A DNA stretch of 64,000 nt from Chryseobacterium indicum. Lineage in GTDB: Bacteria; Bacteroidota; Bacteroidia; Flavobacteriales; Weeksellaceae. The notes under the pieces were generated by a model. It was not told where the DNA came from, did not search any database, and worked only from the letters and a program-made list of their open reading frames with translations. A program made the position numbers and the translations under genes. Within the stretch, counting starts at the first letter, position 1. Each line of letters opens with the position of its first letter. Where the stretch lies: NCBI RefSeq assembly GCF_021504595.1, contig NZ_JACSGT010000001.1:496001-560000 (forward strand), written 5' to 3'. Below, piece by piece: positions 8,650 to 17,273 of this stretch.

Positions 8650-9813
8650 TTACTGTAAAGTAGACCAGCCGATTGCCCAAGCCGGATTTCCCAATTTGTT
8701 TCCTGCACCTAAAGCATCCGATTTCTCGTTGTAGGTATTGCTTAAAAGTGTTACTGTAGAGCCGGAAGTAGAAGTGGCAGTTACTTTATTCGTAACGTTC
8801 GTATCAAAAAAGGCATCTTTAATTTTACTTTGTCCGTTAAAATAAGTTACAGTAGGATCACTTTCAATAGAAAATCCGTTCGTCCAGTTAGAAACCACTA
8901 CATTTTCAAAACTCGCATACGTTCCGGAATATAATCTGATGGCTTTGGATTCTCCAGAAGTTCCGCCCAAAAGCGTTACATTTTTAATAGTAGGTTTTGA
9001 GACCGGAGTTGCTGCAGTATTCGAAGCATTGTTAAGCCCTTTTATTGCAGTATTTCCAGAACCGTTTGTTTTTCTTTTAGTGAAAATATTGGTAGCGGTT
9101 CCGATCCATCCGTCTGTCCATACAAAAGCATCATCCTCGCTTCCGATGGAGACGATATTGGAAAGATTTACCGTTCCTCCGTACATCTGGATTCCGTCTT
9201 CAGCACTATTAATCAAAGCAACATTCTCAACTTTTGTATCGCTGCCAACTCCAAAAAGAGAAAGTCCGTTGAATTTTACACTGGTAGAAAAAGTGATTCC
9301 TGCATTTTCGATTTTTACATACGTCAGAGAACCGGAATTATCTGTTGCCGAAGTTCCTCCGTAAGCAGAATTTAAAATTTCAGAAGTATTGGCTGCACCG
9401 GTATTTACAGGAGCTTTTCCGCAGATAACAACGCCGCCCCAGCTTCCGGAAGTTTCTGTAGAAGAACGGAAAGAAACGGGTGAATTAAGGGTTCCGTTAG
9501 CAAAGAGCTGCCCTCCCTGCTGCACCAAAACATAAGATGCTGCGCCCGCTGTGGCAACAATTCGCGTTCCCGCCGGAATAACGAGTTTTCCTCCGTTTTT
9601 TACAGTAACAGCACCGTTAAGTACGTATACTTTTGTGGCATCCAGTGTTACAACCTGTCCACTGGTAACTTCCCCCTTGAAATTACCTGGATCTTTTGCA
9701 ATCCCTACCACCGGAATAGTGGCAACGTCATCATCCTCTTTATTGCAGGAATGAACAACAAGTGAGGTACTTATAATAAGGGCTGCTAAAATATGCTGAA
9801 AGCGGTTTTTCAT
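8650..9813 (-). CDS. Right-handed beta-helix-like surface lipoprotein
   Basis: The ATG at 9813 gives MKNRFQHILAALIISTSLVVHSC, a lipoprotein signal; a longer reading up to 9879 is rejected. The 387-residue mature region is rich in short beta strands with Gly/Asn turns (VYVLNGAVTVKNGGKLVIPAGTRI, GGVVICGKAPVN, AYGGTSATDNSGSLTYVKIENAG). This is the same architecture as the neighbour 10009-11427, which is clearly a relative. Related proteins are sometimes mislabelled as transporters. The position behind a TonB receptor suggests an outer-surface partner for substrate capture; no enzymatic motif was seen. Confidence 0.75.
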   Translation of the reverse strand: MKNRFQHILAALIISTSLVVHSCNKEDDDVATIPVVGIAKDPGNFKGEVTSGQVVTLDATKVYVLNGAVTVKNGGKLVIPAGTRIVATAGAASYVLVQQGGQLFANGTLNSPVSFRSSTETSGSWGGVVICGKAPVNTGAANTSEILNSAYGGTSATDNSGSLTYVKIENAGITFSTSVKFNGLSLFGVGSDTKVENVALINSAEDGIQMYGGTVNLSNIVSIGSEDDAFVWTDGWIGTATNIFTKRKTNGSGNTAIKGLNNASNTAATPVSKPTIKNVTLLGGTSGESKAIRLYSGTYASFENVVVSNWTNGFSIESDPTVTYFNGQSKIKDAFFDTNVTNKVTATSTSGSTVTLLSNTYNEKSDALGAGNKLGNPAWAIGWSTLQ

Positions 9814-9943
9814 AATGTTTTTAGATTTTACTTCTTTAAACAGATTTTTAAAGATCTGTGTTTTATTTGAAAAGACCAAATTACCATTTTTCTTCTTATT
9901 TTCCCAATGGTATTTTTTGCTGAATTAAATTTACTTACTCATG

Positions 9944-9979
9944 AAAGCGGCATCGGAAAATTTTTTCCGATGCCGCTTT
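9944..9979 (-). terminator. Strong terminator after the receptor/beta-helix operon
   Basis: A 17-bp perfect stem (AAAGCGGCATCGGAAAA / TTTTCCGATGCCGCTTT) with a 2-nt loop lies 30 bp past the stop of the gene at 10009. It separates that operon from the 8650-9813 lipoprotein gene, which therefore needs its own promoter in 9814-9943; I could not assign one clearly. Confidence 0.8.
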
Positions 9980-10008
9980 TGAATTTAATATGAAGAAACT
10001 AATTACTA

Positions 10009-11427
10009 TTACAAATTGTAGTTTGTCCAGCCTGCGTACCAAGTATCGGTAGCATCTTTAACAGCTCCTCTGTAAGTTACTGCCGTAAACCAGCTGCTTA
10101 ACTTTGGATGAGTAAATACACCTCCTGTTAATAATGGAGATCCTGAAGCCGGAGAGAAGTTCGGAGTTGTTCCTGCCGGTGCCCAAGCTCCTGTTAATTT
10201 AACGTCAGCAGAATAAGTCAGCGTAGAATTTCCGTTTGAGTTATACCAGTTCGTAAGATCTGTTAATGAGAAAGTCGTAGGCGTTGTAGTAGATCCTGCG
10301 AATTTTAACGGTGTAATATTTCCTGCTAAAATATTGTTTTGGAATACTAAGCTTGAATTTCCGATGTTATTGTCTGTAGGAGTACCTTTTGTAGCATCAA
10401 TAAATAAACCTACCGGATATCCTGTGAATACAGAGTTGAATACAGAGATTGCAGAATTTCTTCTTATTTGTAATGCATTCTGGAACAATGCGTTAATTGT
10501 ACCTGCATTTGTACTTGTAGAATTAGAGTTTACAGGTCCTATAATCGTCATGTTTGAGAATGTTGCACCCGTTTGAGGAGTTAAAGAAGAACCGTTAGCG
10601 TCATTGTCTGATTCAAAAGCGTTAGATCCTGAAACGTCTGCTACCTGAGAATCTCTTACGCCGATACCGAACTGAATTTTTCCTGAGAAACCGTTATCTG
10701 TATCAAAATCATCATCAAGACCTTTATAGGCAATAAGGTGAGAACAGTTTACCGTACCTCCAAACCATTCGAAACTGTCATCGTTTGCATAAGCAACTTC
10801 TACATAATCCACAGTTGTTCCGCTACCTACACCTCCGAAAGTAATTCCGTTGATCTCTTTATCCGGTAAAAATGCATACCCTGCATATTCTACTCTTACA
10901 TATTTTAATACACCACTGTTGTCTGCTGCATTTGTTCCTCCGTAAAGACCTAAACCTTCACTGTTGTTGATTCCTCCTTCGATTTCACCTACACCAGCCT
11001 GACCATTGAAAGAAGAGTTGGTAGGAGCAGCTCCTAAGATTACAAGACCTGCCCAGTCTCCTCTTTTCGGACTTGGTTTTTCAGAAGTGAAAATAATCGG
11101 GTTCGCAGCTGTACCTTCTGCCATAATCTTACTTCCTCTTGTAATAATCAATGCTCCGTTTTTATCCGCTTCCCCTACGATTTTAGTTCCCGGTTCGATG
11201 GTTAAAGTAGCACCGTTTGTTACATATACCAATCCTCTCAACTTATAGATATTGTTAGCTTTAAGAGTAAGATTTGAAGTAATCTTTCCTGAAAGAATAA
11301 GATTTTCAGTGCTTCCGCTGCCTGAGTTCTGAACTATAGTTTGTCCATCTTCTTCTATGTTTCTACATGCTGTAACAGTAGTTGCTAAAGTACCAAGCAT
11401 TAAAGAGTATAAAACAAATTTTTTCAT
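10009..11427 (-). CDS. Beta-helix-like surface lipoprotein, partner of the TonB receptor
   Basis: This 472-residue protein has a lipoprotein signal MKKFVLYSLMLGTLATTVTAC. The body shows the repeated short-strand pattern of a parallel beta-helix: IYKLRGLVYVTNGATLTIEPGTKIVGE, IITRGSKIMAEGTAANPIIFTS, RGDWAGLVILG, YGGTNAADNSGVLKYVRVEYAG, DDSFEWFGGTVNCSHLIAYKGLDDDFDTDNGF. Acidic DDDFDTDN-type turns could bind calcium. It lies 46 bp downstream of the TonB-dependent receptor on the same strand, so it is probably co-transcribed and works with it at the cell surface. The substrate is unknown. Confidence 0.8.
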   Translation of the reverse strand: MKKFVLYSLMLGTLATTVTACRNIEEDGQTIVQNSGSGSTENLILSGKITSNLTLKANNIYKLRGLVYVTNGATLTIEPGTKIVGEADKNGALIITRGSKIMAEGTAANPIIFTSEKPSPKRGDWAGLVILGAAPTNSSFNGQAGVGEIEGGINNSEGLGLYGGTNAADNSGVLKYVRVEYAGYAFLPDKEINGITFGGVGSGTTVDYVEVAYANDDSFEWFGGTVNCSHLIAYKGLDDDFDTDNGFSGKIQFGIGVRDSQVADVSGSNAFESDNDANGSSLTPQTGATFSNMTIIGPVNSNSTSTNAGTINALFQNALQIRRNSAISVFNSVFTGYPVGLFIDATKGTPTDNNIGNSSLVFQNNILAGNITPLKFAGSTTTPTTFSLTDLTNWYNSNGNSTLTYSADVKLTGAWAPAGTTPNFSPASGSPLLTGGVFTHPKLSSWFTAVTYRGAVKDATDTWYAGWTNYNL

Positions 11428-11473
11428 GTTATAAAGACTTATTATTTTTTATTAGATAATTGATTAATTGTAA

Positions 11474-14275
11474 TTAGAAGTTGTATCCCAGAGTTAAACT
11501 GAAGTTTGTTCCTGTTACTCTGTCGATTGCCAGTGCATCAGCACTGTCGTATTTTTTATTGTTGTTCAGATCATGGTAGAATTTGGCATGACGGTTCAGG
11601 ATATCCGAAACATTCAGCTTAATTTCTCCCTTGTTCTGCCATAGTTTTTTAGCGATCTGGAAATCAAGAAGCGGTCTTGGATTTTCCCAGATTGGCGGAA
11701 CCTGATCATTTCCTACATAAAGAATTCTTCTTCCAATCATATTAAAAAGTACTGTTGAAGACCATCCTGATTTTTCAGAATCATACTGCATACTTAAGTT
11801 TACGGTATAAGGAGACTGTCCCTGCATTGGTCTGTCTACATTGGTTGCAGCATCTGTTACCCTGTTTTTAATTAAAGCAAAGTTACCTCCCAGTGTAAAG
11901 TTTTTAAATGCACTTACAAAGTCCAGTTTCTTTCTGAATTCTAATTCCGCTCCATAAGCATCTGCCTTGTCTACGTTTAAGTAATTGAATGTATTACTGG
12001 TTCCTACTCCGGATTGATTGAAATATAATTCGATGGGATTTTTAAAGTTTTTATAGAATCCCGCAACCGAAAGAATTTCCCCGTTTCTAGGATACCATTC
12101 CCAACGAACATCCGCATTGGTAATTTTTGTTCTCTGGATATACTTATTACCGATTACGGTAGCTCCCAAATCAAAATCATAATAAGCTAATGGAGAAACC
12201 TCTCTGAATTCAGGTCTTACTACAGTCTGTGAACCTGCAACACGTAAATTCATGTTATTGGTAAGCTTGAATGTCATATTCAGAGCAGGTAAAAAGTCTG
12301 TAACACGGGTATTTACAAAACGGTCGTCGCTTCTTTTCGTGCTTCCTACCAACTGATCGAAGTTTTCAACTCTTAATCCCCAAACTGCTCTGAACCATGA
12401 AGTAAAGTTGTTATCCATCTGCAGATACCCTGCATTTAAAATCGTATTTGCGATATATCTGTACTGGTTTCCTGCAATTTCGTCGAAAGTAAACTTGTTT
12501 CCTGTAGTACCGAAATTTTCAGAATTGAAAATAGTTTCGAAAGGTTGTGAAAGCAATGACTGATTGTATCCTGCAAGTCTTACAGAGAAAGGTCTTGAGT
12601 TGTAAACCCTGTCTTTCACCTGAAATAAATATCCTCCTTTAATGGTTTGTTTCTGGCCTCCGAACATTTCGAAAGTTTTGGAAACATCACCTCCTGCATT
12701 ATACAAGTAATCGCTAAGTGTAGAGTAGAATACACTTCCGGATTTTTGAGAAAGACCGTTAGAGATCAAAGCCAGATAAGGGCTTCCGCTGATATCCGGA
12801 TATTGATTGTACTGTAAACGCTGTAATAACGGAATGTACTGATCCAGGATTCCGAAACTTCCGTACCAGTTAACCGTAAAACCGCCGAGAACATCAATCT
12901 TATGAGTTCCGTTAAGAGTAGAGTTATAGAAAGTAGTTTCTTTAAATCCAATCTCTCTTGCCATGATATTTGTTCCGTTTACCGGATCAAATTCAAAATC
13001 TTTTCCTGTTCTGAAAGACATATGGTTTACCGTATTGTTGGTAATAATGTTTTTCAGGGAGATTTTGTTATTATTATTCAGCTTTAATGTTAAATTTAAC
13101 AAACCTCCTAAAATAACATCATTCTGATATTTTTCTGTATAGTAATCGAAGTTGGTATCTGCTTTCGTTCCGTTGATCGTGAAGAAGCTGTTTTGCGTTT
13201 CAATTCTTCTTTTATTGTTGCTGTAGTTTAAAACTGCAATTACTCCCAGATCTTTCCCAAAAACTTTAGTATTGAAACCACCATCAAGCTGTAAGCTTAT
13301 ATTCTGTGGAAAACCATTCGTATTATACCCCAGATTTTTCACATATTTTCTTCCATAATCCGTTTTATCTGCATCACTAAGAAGCGTGAAAGAATTCTTG
13401 GCAGGCATTCCCGCAGGAAGTTTTCTTGTTCCGTCATCAATTCCTAAGAAATCCCACTTTCCTCCTTTCTGCATTTTAAATTCCTGCCCCATTGTAATGG
13501 AATTTCCTCCTACACCCACTTGCGCGTTGAAGAAATTTTTATTGGGAATATCCTTAGTATTTACCTGAATTAATCCGCCTCCCCATTCTCCTGTATATTC
13601 CGGAATAAATGTTTTGTTGATTACCAGTGTTTCAATAACGTTAGCAGGAAAAAGGTCGAAAGAGAACGTTTTTCTGTCCGGCTCTGTACTGGATAACTGA
13701 ATGCCGTTCAGCATTGCCTGATTGTAACGGTCTGATAAACCTCTTACAACAATATATTTTCCGTCAAATAAACTTACTCCGGAAACTCTTTTCAGAACTT
13801 CACCCGTGTTTCTGTCCGGACTTCTTTTAATAGCTTCCACGCCAATCACCTGAGAAACAACACCTGCATTTCTTTGCAGACCGATGGTAGAAGCAATCGT
13901 TTCTTTTCTTGCGTTGGATTTAATAACAACCCCTTCAATCTGTTTTTCTTTTGCAGACGTATTAGGCTTATCTAAGACAATATCAAGGTGAGTATTGGCA
14001 TGACTTTTTACAACCACTTCACTTATTTCTTTTCGGTTATATCCGTTAGAAGTTACCGTGATGACGTAATTGGTTCCAGGGGGAAGGCTCAGAGAGTAGT
14101 TTCCGGAAATGTCAGTTGTTACTTCCTGATCATTTACCTTGATTTTTACCCCTTCAATAGGCGTATTATCTTTCTCGTCCAGTACCCTGCCTTCTAGAAC
14201 CTGGCTTTGTGCAAATGCATAGCCGGCGGAAAACAAGGCAAGCAGCATAATGCTCTTGTGGATTTGTTTTTTCAT
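11474..14275 (-). CDS. TonB-dependent outer-membrane receptor with carboxypeptidase-like regulatory domain
   Basis: This 933-residue protein has a signal peptide (1-22), an Ig-like carboxypeptidase regulatory domain (about 25-105, QVLEGRVLDEKDNTPIEGVKI), a plug domain (about 120-240, with SPDRNTGEVLKRVSGVSLFDGKYIVVRGLSDRYNQ) and a beta-barrel ending LTLGYNF with a terminal Phe. It should import a large or scarce nutrient using TonB/ExbBD energy. It is the first gene of an operon with the beta-helix lipoprotein and is divergent from the PhoB/PhoR-like pair, sharing a control region with 11-bp-phased repeats. I infer a phosphate-related substrate from that context only. Confidence 0.9.
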   Translation of the reverse strand: MKKQIHKSIMLLALFSAGYAFAQSQVLEGRVLDEKDNTPIEGVKIKVNDQEVTTDISGNYSLSLPPGTNYVITVTSNGYNRKEISEVVVKSHANTHLDIVLDKPNTSAKEKQIEGVVIKSNARKETIASTIGLQRNAGVVSQVIGVEAIKRSPDRNTGEVLKRVSGVSLFDGKYIVVRGLSDRYNQAMLNGIQLSSTEPDRKTFSFDLFPANVIETLVINKTFIPEYTGEWGGGLIQVNTKDIPNKNFFNAQVGVGGNSITMGQEFKMQKGGKWDFLGIDDGTRKLPAGMPAKNSFTLLSDADKTDYGRKYVKNLGYNTNGFPQNISLQLDGGFNTKVFGKDLGVIAVLNYSNNKRRIETQNSFFTINGTKADTNFDYYTEKYQNDVILGGLLNLTLKLNNNNKISLKNIITNNTVNHMSFRTGKDFEFDPVNGTNIMAREIGFKETTFYNSTLNGTHKIDVLGGFTVNWYGSFGILDQYIPLLQRLQYNQYPDISGSPYLALISNGLSQKSGSVFYSTLSDYLYNAGGDVSKTFEMFGGQKQTIKGGYLFQVKDRVYNSRPFSVRLAGYNQSLLSQPFETIFNSENFGTTGNKFTFDEIAGNQYRYIANTILNAGYLQMDNNFTSWFRAVWGLRVENFDQLVGSTKRSDDRFVNTRVTDFLPALNMTFKLTNNMNLRVAGSQTVVRPEFREVSPLAYYDFDLGATVIGNKYIQRTKITNADVRWEWYPRNGEILSVAGFYKNFKNPIELYFNQSGVGTSNTFNYLNVDKADAYGAELEFRKKLDFVSAFKNFTLGGNFALIKNRVTDAATNVDRPMQGQSPYTVNLSMQYDSEKSGWSSTVLFNMIGRRILYVGNDQVPPIWENPRPLLDFQIAKKLWQNKGEIKLNVSDILNRHAKFYHDLNNNKKYDSADALAIDRVTGTNFSLTLGYNF

Positions 14276-14359
14276 TTTTACTATATCTTACTCGATTCTT
14301 TCGGTGCAAAGGAATAAAGAATTTATGGGTTAGGTAGTTTAGCAAAATTTAATTTTTTC

Positions 14360-14448
14360 TTAACTAAACATTAAGAAAAGAATATAATTGTTAACTTTAT
14401 GTGAACGATACCCGTTTTGTTAAACAGTGATTAAAATATTATTAACTT
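14360..14448. promoter_or_regulatory. Array of 11-bp-phased TTAAC-like direct repeats (candidate Pho-box-type operator)
   Basis: TTAACTA (14360) and TTAAGAA (14371) are 11 bp apart. TTAACTT (14391) and TGAACGA (14402) are 11 bp apart. TTAAACA (14420), TTAAAAT (14431) and TTAACTT (14442) are 11 bp apart. Eleven-bp phasing of 7-bp repeats is the known layout of PhoB/PhoP sites in other phyla. The last copy overlaps the -7 element of the response-regulator gene, so it may be fortuitous. AT-richness lowers the weight of each single copy. Confidence 0.5.
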
Positions 14449-14450
14449 TG
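14443..14450 (+). promoter_or_regulatory. -7 promoter element TAACTTTG of the phoB-like gene
   Basis: A perfect TAnnTTTG 17 nt upstream of the ATG at 14468. TTTTG at 14415-14419 is a possible -33 element, though the 23-bp spacing is on the long side. Confidence 0.55.
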
Positions 14451-14467
14451 ACTCGTAAAAATTAAAA

Positions 14468-15145
14468 ATGAACCAAAAGAAAATCCTCTTAATCGACGAC
14501 GAACTGGATATTTTAGAGATTCTGTCTTACAACTTGGAAAAGGAAGGCTACGACATTTATACAGCCACTAATGGAAATGAAGGTATCGACAAAGCGAAGG
14601 AAATTGTTCCGGATCTGATTTTATTGGATGTCATGATGCCCGAAAAAGACGGTATCGAAACCTGCCAGGAACTTAGAAAAATTAAAGAACTTCAAAAAAC
14701 TTTAATTGTTTTTCTTTCTGCAAGAAGCGAAGAATTTTCACAATTAGCCGGTTTTCAGGCAGGTGCAAACGACTACATTGTTAAATTAATCAAACCGAAA
14801 ATCCTGATTTCTAAAGTAAATGCTTTATTGCAGTTAACTTCTCAGGTTTCAGACAACTCTAAATTAATTGAAATCGGAGATTTAATTATTGATAAAGATA
14901 ACTTCAGGGTTTCTAAAAACGGACAGCAGTTTCTGCTTCCTAAAAAAGAATTCGATCTTTTGTATTTATTGGCTTCCAACACAGAAAAAGTTTTCAAAAG
15001 AGAAGAAATTCTGGAAAAAGTCTGGGGAAATGATGTTATCGTGGGAGAAAGAACCATCGACGTCCACATCAGAAGACTGAGAGAAAAACTGGGAATCAAC
15101 ACGATTCAGACATTAAAAGGAATTGGGTATAAACTTATTGTTTAA
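14468..15145 (+). CDS. OmpR/PhoB-family response regulator
   Basis: This 225-residue protein has an N-terminal receiver with the acidic pocket D10-D11, phospho-acceptor Asp54 in LILLDVMMPEKDG, and the conserved Lys in DYIVKLIKPK. A C-terminal winged helix (about 125-225, with KEFDLLYLLASN, REEILEKVWG, ERTIDVHIRRLREKLG and the wing IQTLKGIGYKL) follows. It should bind direct repeats as a dimer. It is 51 bp upstream of a PhoR-like kinase, its likely partner. PhoB identity is the best guess, supported by phased repeats in its promoter; other OmpR-type roles remain possible. Confidence 0.88.
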   Translation: MNQKKILLIDDELDILEILSYNLEKEGYDIYTATNGNEGIDKAKEIVPDLILLDVMMPEKDGIETCQELRKIKELQKTLIVFLSARSEEFSQLAGFQAGANDYIVKLIKPKILISKVNALLQLTSQVSDNSKLIEIGDLIIDKDNFRVSKNGQQFLLPKKEFDLLYLLASNTEKVFKREEILEKVWGNDVIVGERTIDVHIRRLREKLGINTIQTLKGIGYKLIV

Positions 15146-15196
15146 TACTCAATTTCAATTTCTTACCTTTACATCAACCAATAAAACTTTGTAAAA

Positions 15197-16228
15197 TTGA
15201 AATTTTACAGACTTACCCTCGTCGCCTCTTGTCTTCTGACATTGGTGATGTTTCTTTTAGTAATCATTTTCGATTCACTAAAAGATATTTATTACAGTAC
15301 ACCATTTTTTAAAATCGGACTGGTTATTTGCCTTGTCCTGATTTTTATCATCAATTATATCGTTTTAGAGCTTTTGTTCAATTATTATGGCAAAAAGCAG
15401 GTTCGCGGTCTTTCGCAGCTTTTACCTCAGGAAATTGTTCATGATGATGATGAAAACATCACCATTAAAGAACTGGGAGAAAGATTTTCAGACCTCAACC
15501 AAAGAAAAGTGACCGAACTGGATATGATGAAAGAAATGGAAAGTTACAGAAAAGAATACATCGGAAACGTTTCCCACGAGTTGAAGACACCTCTTTTTTC
15601 CATTCAGGGATATGTGGAAACGCTGCGCGACGGCGGAGTAGATAACCTTACGATCCGGGATAAATATCTGGAAAGAATCGATAAATCTGTAGAACGTTTA
15701 ATTGCGATTGTAACGGATCTCGATATGATCAACAGGCTGGAAGCAGGAGAAATTAATCTTACCGTTTCTAAATTTGACGTCAATTTATTAATTAAAGAAA
15801 TTTTTGATCTTCTCGATCTCGAAGCAGAAAAGCATAATGCAAGCTTGCAGATCCAGACTTTGCAGCCACAGATTTTTGTGGAAGCAGACAAACAGAAAAT
15901 TTCGCAGGTCTTTATTAATTTGATTTCCAATGCGATTCACTATGCAAACAGACAGGAAGCAAAAGTGGTGGTAAAAACCAGCGTTCTTAAAAATAAAGTT
16001 TTAATAGAAGTTATAGACAACGGGATGGGAATAAAATCCGAAAGTTTACCAAGAATTTTTGAAAGATTTTACCGTGTGGAAACCAGCCGAAGCAGAAGGG
16101 AAGGAGGTTCCGGGCTTGGTCTTGCTATTGTAAAACATATTCTTGAAGCCCATAACGAAAACATCACCGTAGAAAGTGTTTATCTGGAAGGCACGAAATT
16201 CAGTTTCATGCTGGAGAAAAGCAAATAA
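15197..16228 (+). CDS. PhoR-like sensor histidine kinase
   Basis: This 343-residue protein starts at a TTG (15197); no ATG exists before the first membrane helix, so TTG is the only good start. Two transmembrane helices (about 7-25 and 37-60) leave almost no periplasmic loop. A linker coiled coil leads to HisKA with phospho-acceptor His127 in YIGNVSHELKTPL, then the N box (INLISNAIHY), G1 (IDNGMGI), F box (FERFYRV) and G2 (GGSGLGLAIVKHI). The lack of a sensory loop fits PhoR-type kinases that sense through other membrane partners. It forms an operon with the regulator upstream. Confidence 0.87.
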   Translation: MKFYRLTLVASCLLTLVMFLLVIIFDSLKDIYYSTPFFKIGLVICLVLIFIINYIVLELLFNYYGKKQVRGLSQLLPQEIVHDDDENITIKELGERFSDLNQRKVTELDMMKEMESYRKEYIGNVSHELKTPLFSIQGYVETLRDGGVDNLTIRDKYLERIDKSVERLIAIVTDLDMINRLEAGEINLTVSKFDVNLLIKEIFDLLDLEAEKHNASLQIQTLQPQIFVEADKQKISQVFINLISNAIHYANRQEAKVVVKTSVLKNKVLIEVIDNGMGIKSESLPRIFERFYRVETSRSRREGGSGLGLAIVKHILEAHNENITVESVYLEGTKFSFMLEKSK

Positions 16229-16280
16229 TTTTTGCAAAATGTATGAAAAAAAAATGTTTTAAAAAATGATGAAATATTTT

Positions 16281-16309
16281 TTTGTCACATCTCATTTATT
16301 TTATATTTG
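16281..16309 (+). promoter_or_regulatory. Promoter TTTG-N17-TATATTTG
   Basis: A -33-like TTTG at 16281-16284 and a perfect -7 TATATTTG at 16302-16309, spaced 17 bp, precede the gene at 16359. It is one of the best two-part promoters in the window. Confidence 0.65.
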
Positions 16310-16358
16310 CAACAGAGATTTATCATAATAACAACGGCAAAAAGTAATTTAAAAACTG

Positions 16359-16958
16359 ATGGTTTATAAAATCCGCGTAATATTAGATGCAAAAGAAGAT
16401 ATTTTCCGGGATATCGAAGTAAAAGGAAAACAGACGCTATGGAACTTACATTTAGGTATTAAGAGTGCATTCAGCTTGCAGGGAGATGAGCTTTCCACTT
16501 TTAATCTGCTTGAAGAAGACGGAACAATAGTAAAAGGTGTTCCGTTAGAAGATATGAGTGACGATGGCGACGGAGAAATTATGTCGGATGTGTACATCGA
16601 TGAGGCGTTCGAAAATGTAGGAGATAAAGCTCAGTTCCAGTACGGACTTCTTGACCTTTGGGAATTTTTCTGCGAATTGGTAGAGATTATCGAGGAAACC
16701 AAAGGCGTTAATTATCCGATTACGGTCTACAGATTTGGAAACGTTCCTTTGAAAGCACCAGGTAAAAACGGAAGTGCAGGAGGTTCTAAAAAGAAATCGG
16801 CAATGCCATTAATGGACGATGATTTCGGTTTTGAAGACGACTTCGGAACTACCGGAAACTTTGCAGACGAAGATGATGATGCTTTTGATGATGAGGAAGA
16901 AGAAGACTACAACGACGATGCTTTCGATGATGAAGACGAAAACGATGATGAAAGATAA
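16359..16958 (+). CDS. Plasmid pRiA4b ORF-3-like family protein with acidic tail
   Basis: This 199-residue cytosolic protein has the pRiA4b ORF-3 (PF07929-type) fold over residues 1-130: YKIRVILDAKEDIFRDIEV, LWNLHLGIKSAF, DELSTFNLLEEDG, QFQYGLLDLWEFFCELVEI, YPITVYRFGNVP. The last ~50 residues are extremely acidic (runs of Asp/Glu with Phe and Tyr), encoded by near-repetitive gat/gac/gaa codons. The family is conserved but functionally undefined. The tail could bind basic proteins or metal. It is a single gene with a good promoter and terminator. Confidence 0.85.
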   Translation: MVYKIRVILDAKEDIFRDIEVKGKQTLWNLHLGIKSAFSLQGDELSTFNLLEEDGTIVKGVPLEDMSDDGDGEIMSDVYIDEAFENVGDKAQFQYGLLDLWEFFCELVEIIEETKGVNYPITVYRFGNVPLKAPGKNGSAGGSKKKSAMPLMDDDFGFEDDFGTTGNFADEDDDAFDDEEEEDYNDDAFDDEDENDDER

Positions 16959-16982
16959 TCGGAAGAATTTTTAAAATATACC

Positions 16983-17010
16983 GCCCTGAACATAAGTTTG
17001 GGGCTTTTTT
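16983..17010 (+). terminator. Rho-independent terminator
   Basis: A 9-bp stem with G-U pairs (GCCCTGAAC / GTTTGGGGC), a 4-nt loop and six T residues, 24 bp past the stop at 16958. Confidence 0.75.
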
Positions 17011-17027
17011 ATTCTGTACTGTAATCA

Positions 17028-17143
17028 GGAGCTGTTTCGCGCTTTCGCTACTCGCTTTTTCGTTTTTTTCGGCGCGGCGGCTTCGCTGCCGCGCCGAAAA
17101 AAACGAAAAGAGCTCAGACATGCCGCTCAATCCCGGCTAGGAT
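17028..17143. repeat. REP-like GC-rich palindromic element, copy 1
   Basis: A 22-bp perfect stem (17057-17078 / 17088-17109; core CGGCGCGGC) is flanked on the left by GGAGCTGTTTCGCGCTTTCG and on the right by GAGCTCAGACA and CGGCTAGGAT. The same flanks with a different stem recur at 48125-48233. It is markedly GC-rich against an AT-rich background. The gap 16959-17273 otherwise holds a terminator and the next promoter. Confidence 0.85.
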
Positions 17144-17251
17144 CTCGGGTTTTCGATCAAAACAGTTCAGAATACATCTTATTGCATACTTTAATTTCAT
17201 TTTCTGTACAAAATTAGAGACTCAGATTTCCTTTTTTCCGATCACAATCCC

Positions 17252-17259
17252 TATTTTTG
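17252..17259 (+). promoter_or_regulatory. -7 promoter element TATTTTTG
   Basis: A TAnnTTTG match 14 nt upstream of the start codon at 17274. Confidence 0.5.
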
Positions 17260-17273
17260 TTAAAAGAGAATTA

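Noticed and set aside
14468..16228. Giving the symbols phoB and phoR
   Set aside because: No pst, phoU or phosphatase gene is adjacent; the phosphate link rests on family resemblance and on the phased repeats, so the symbols were left empty.
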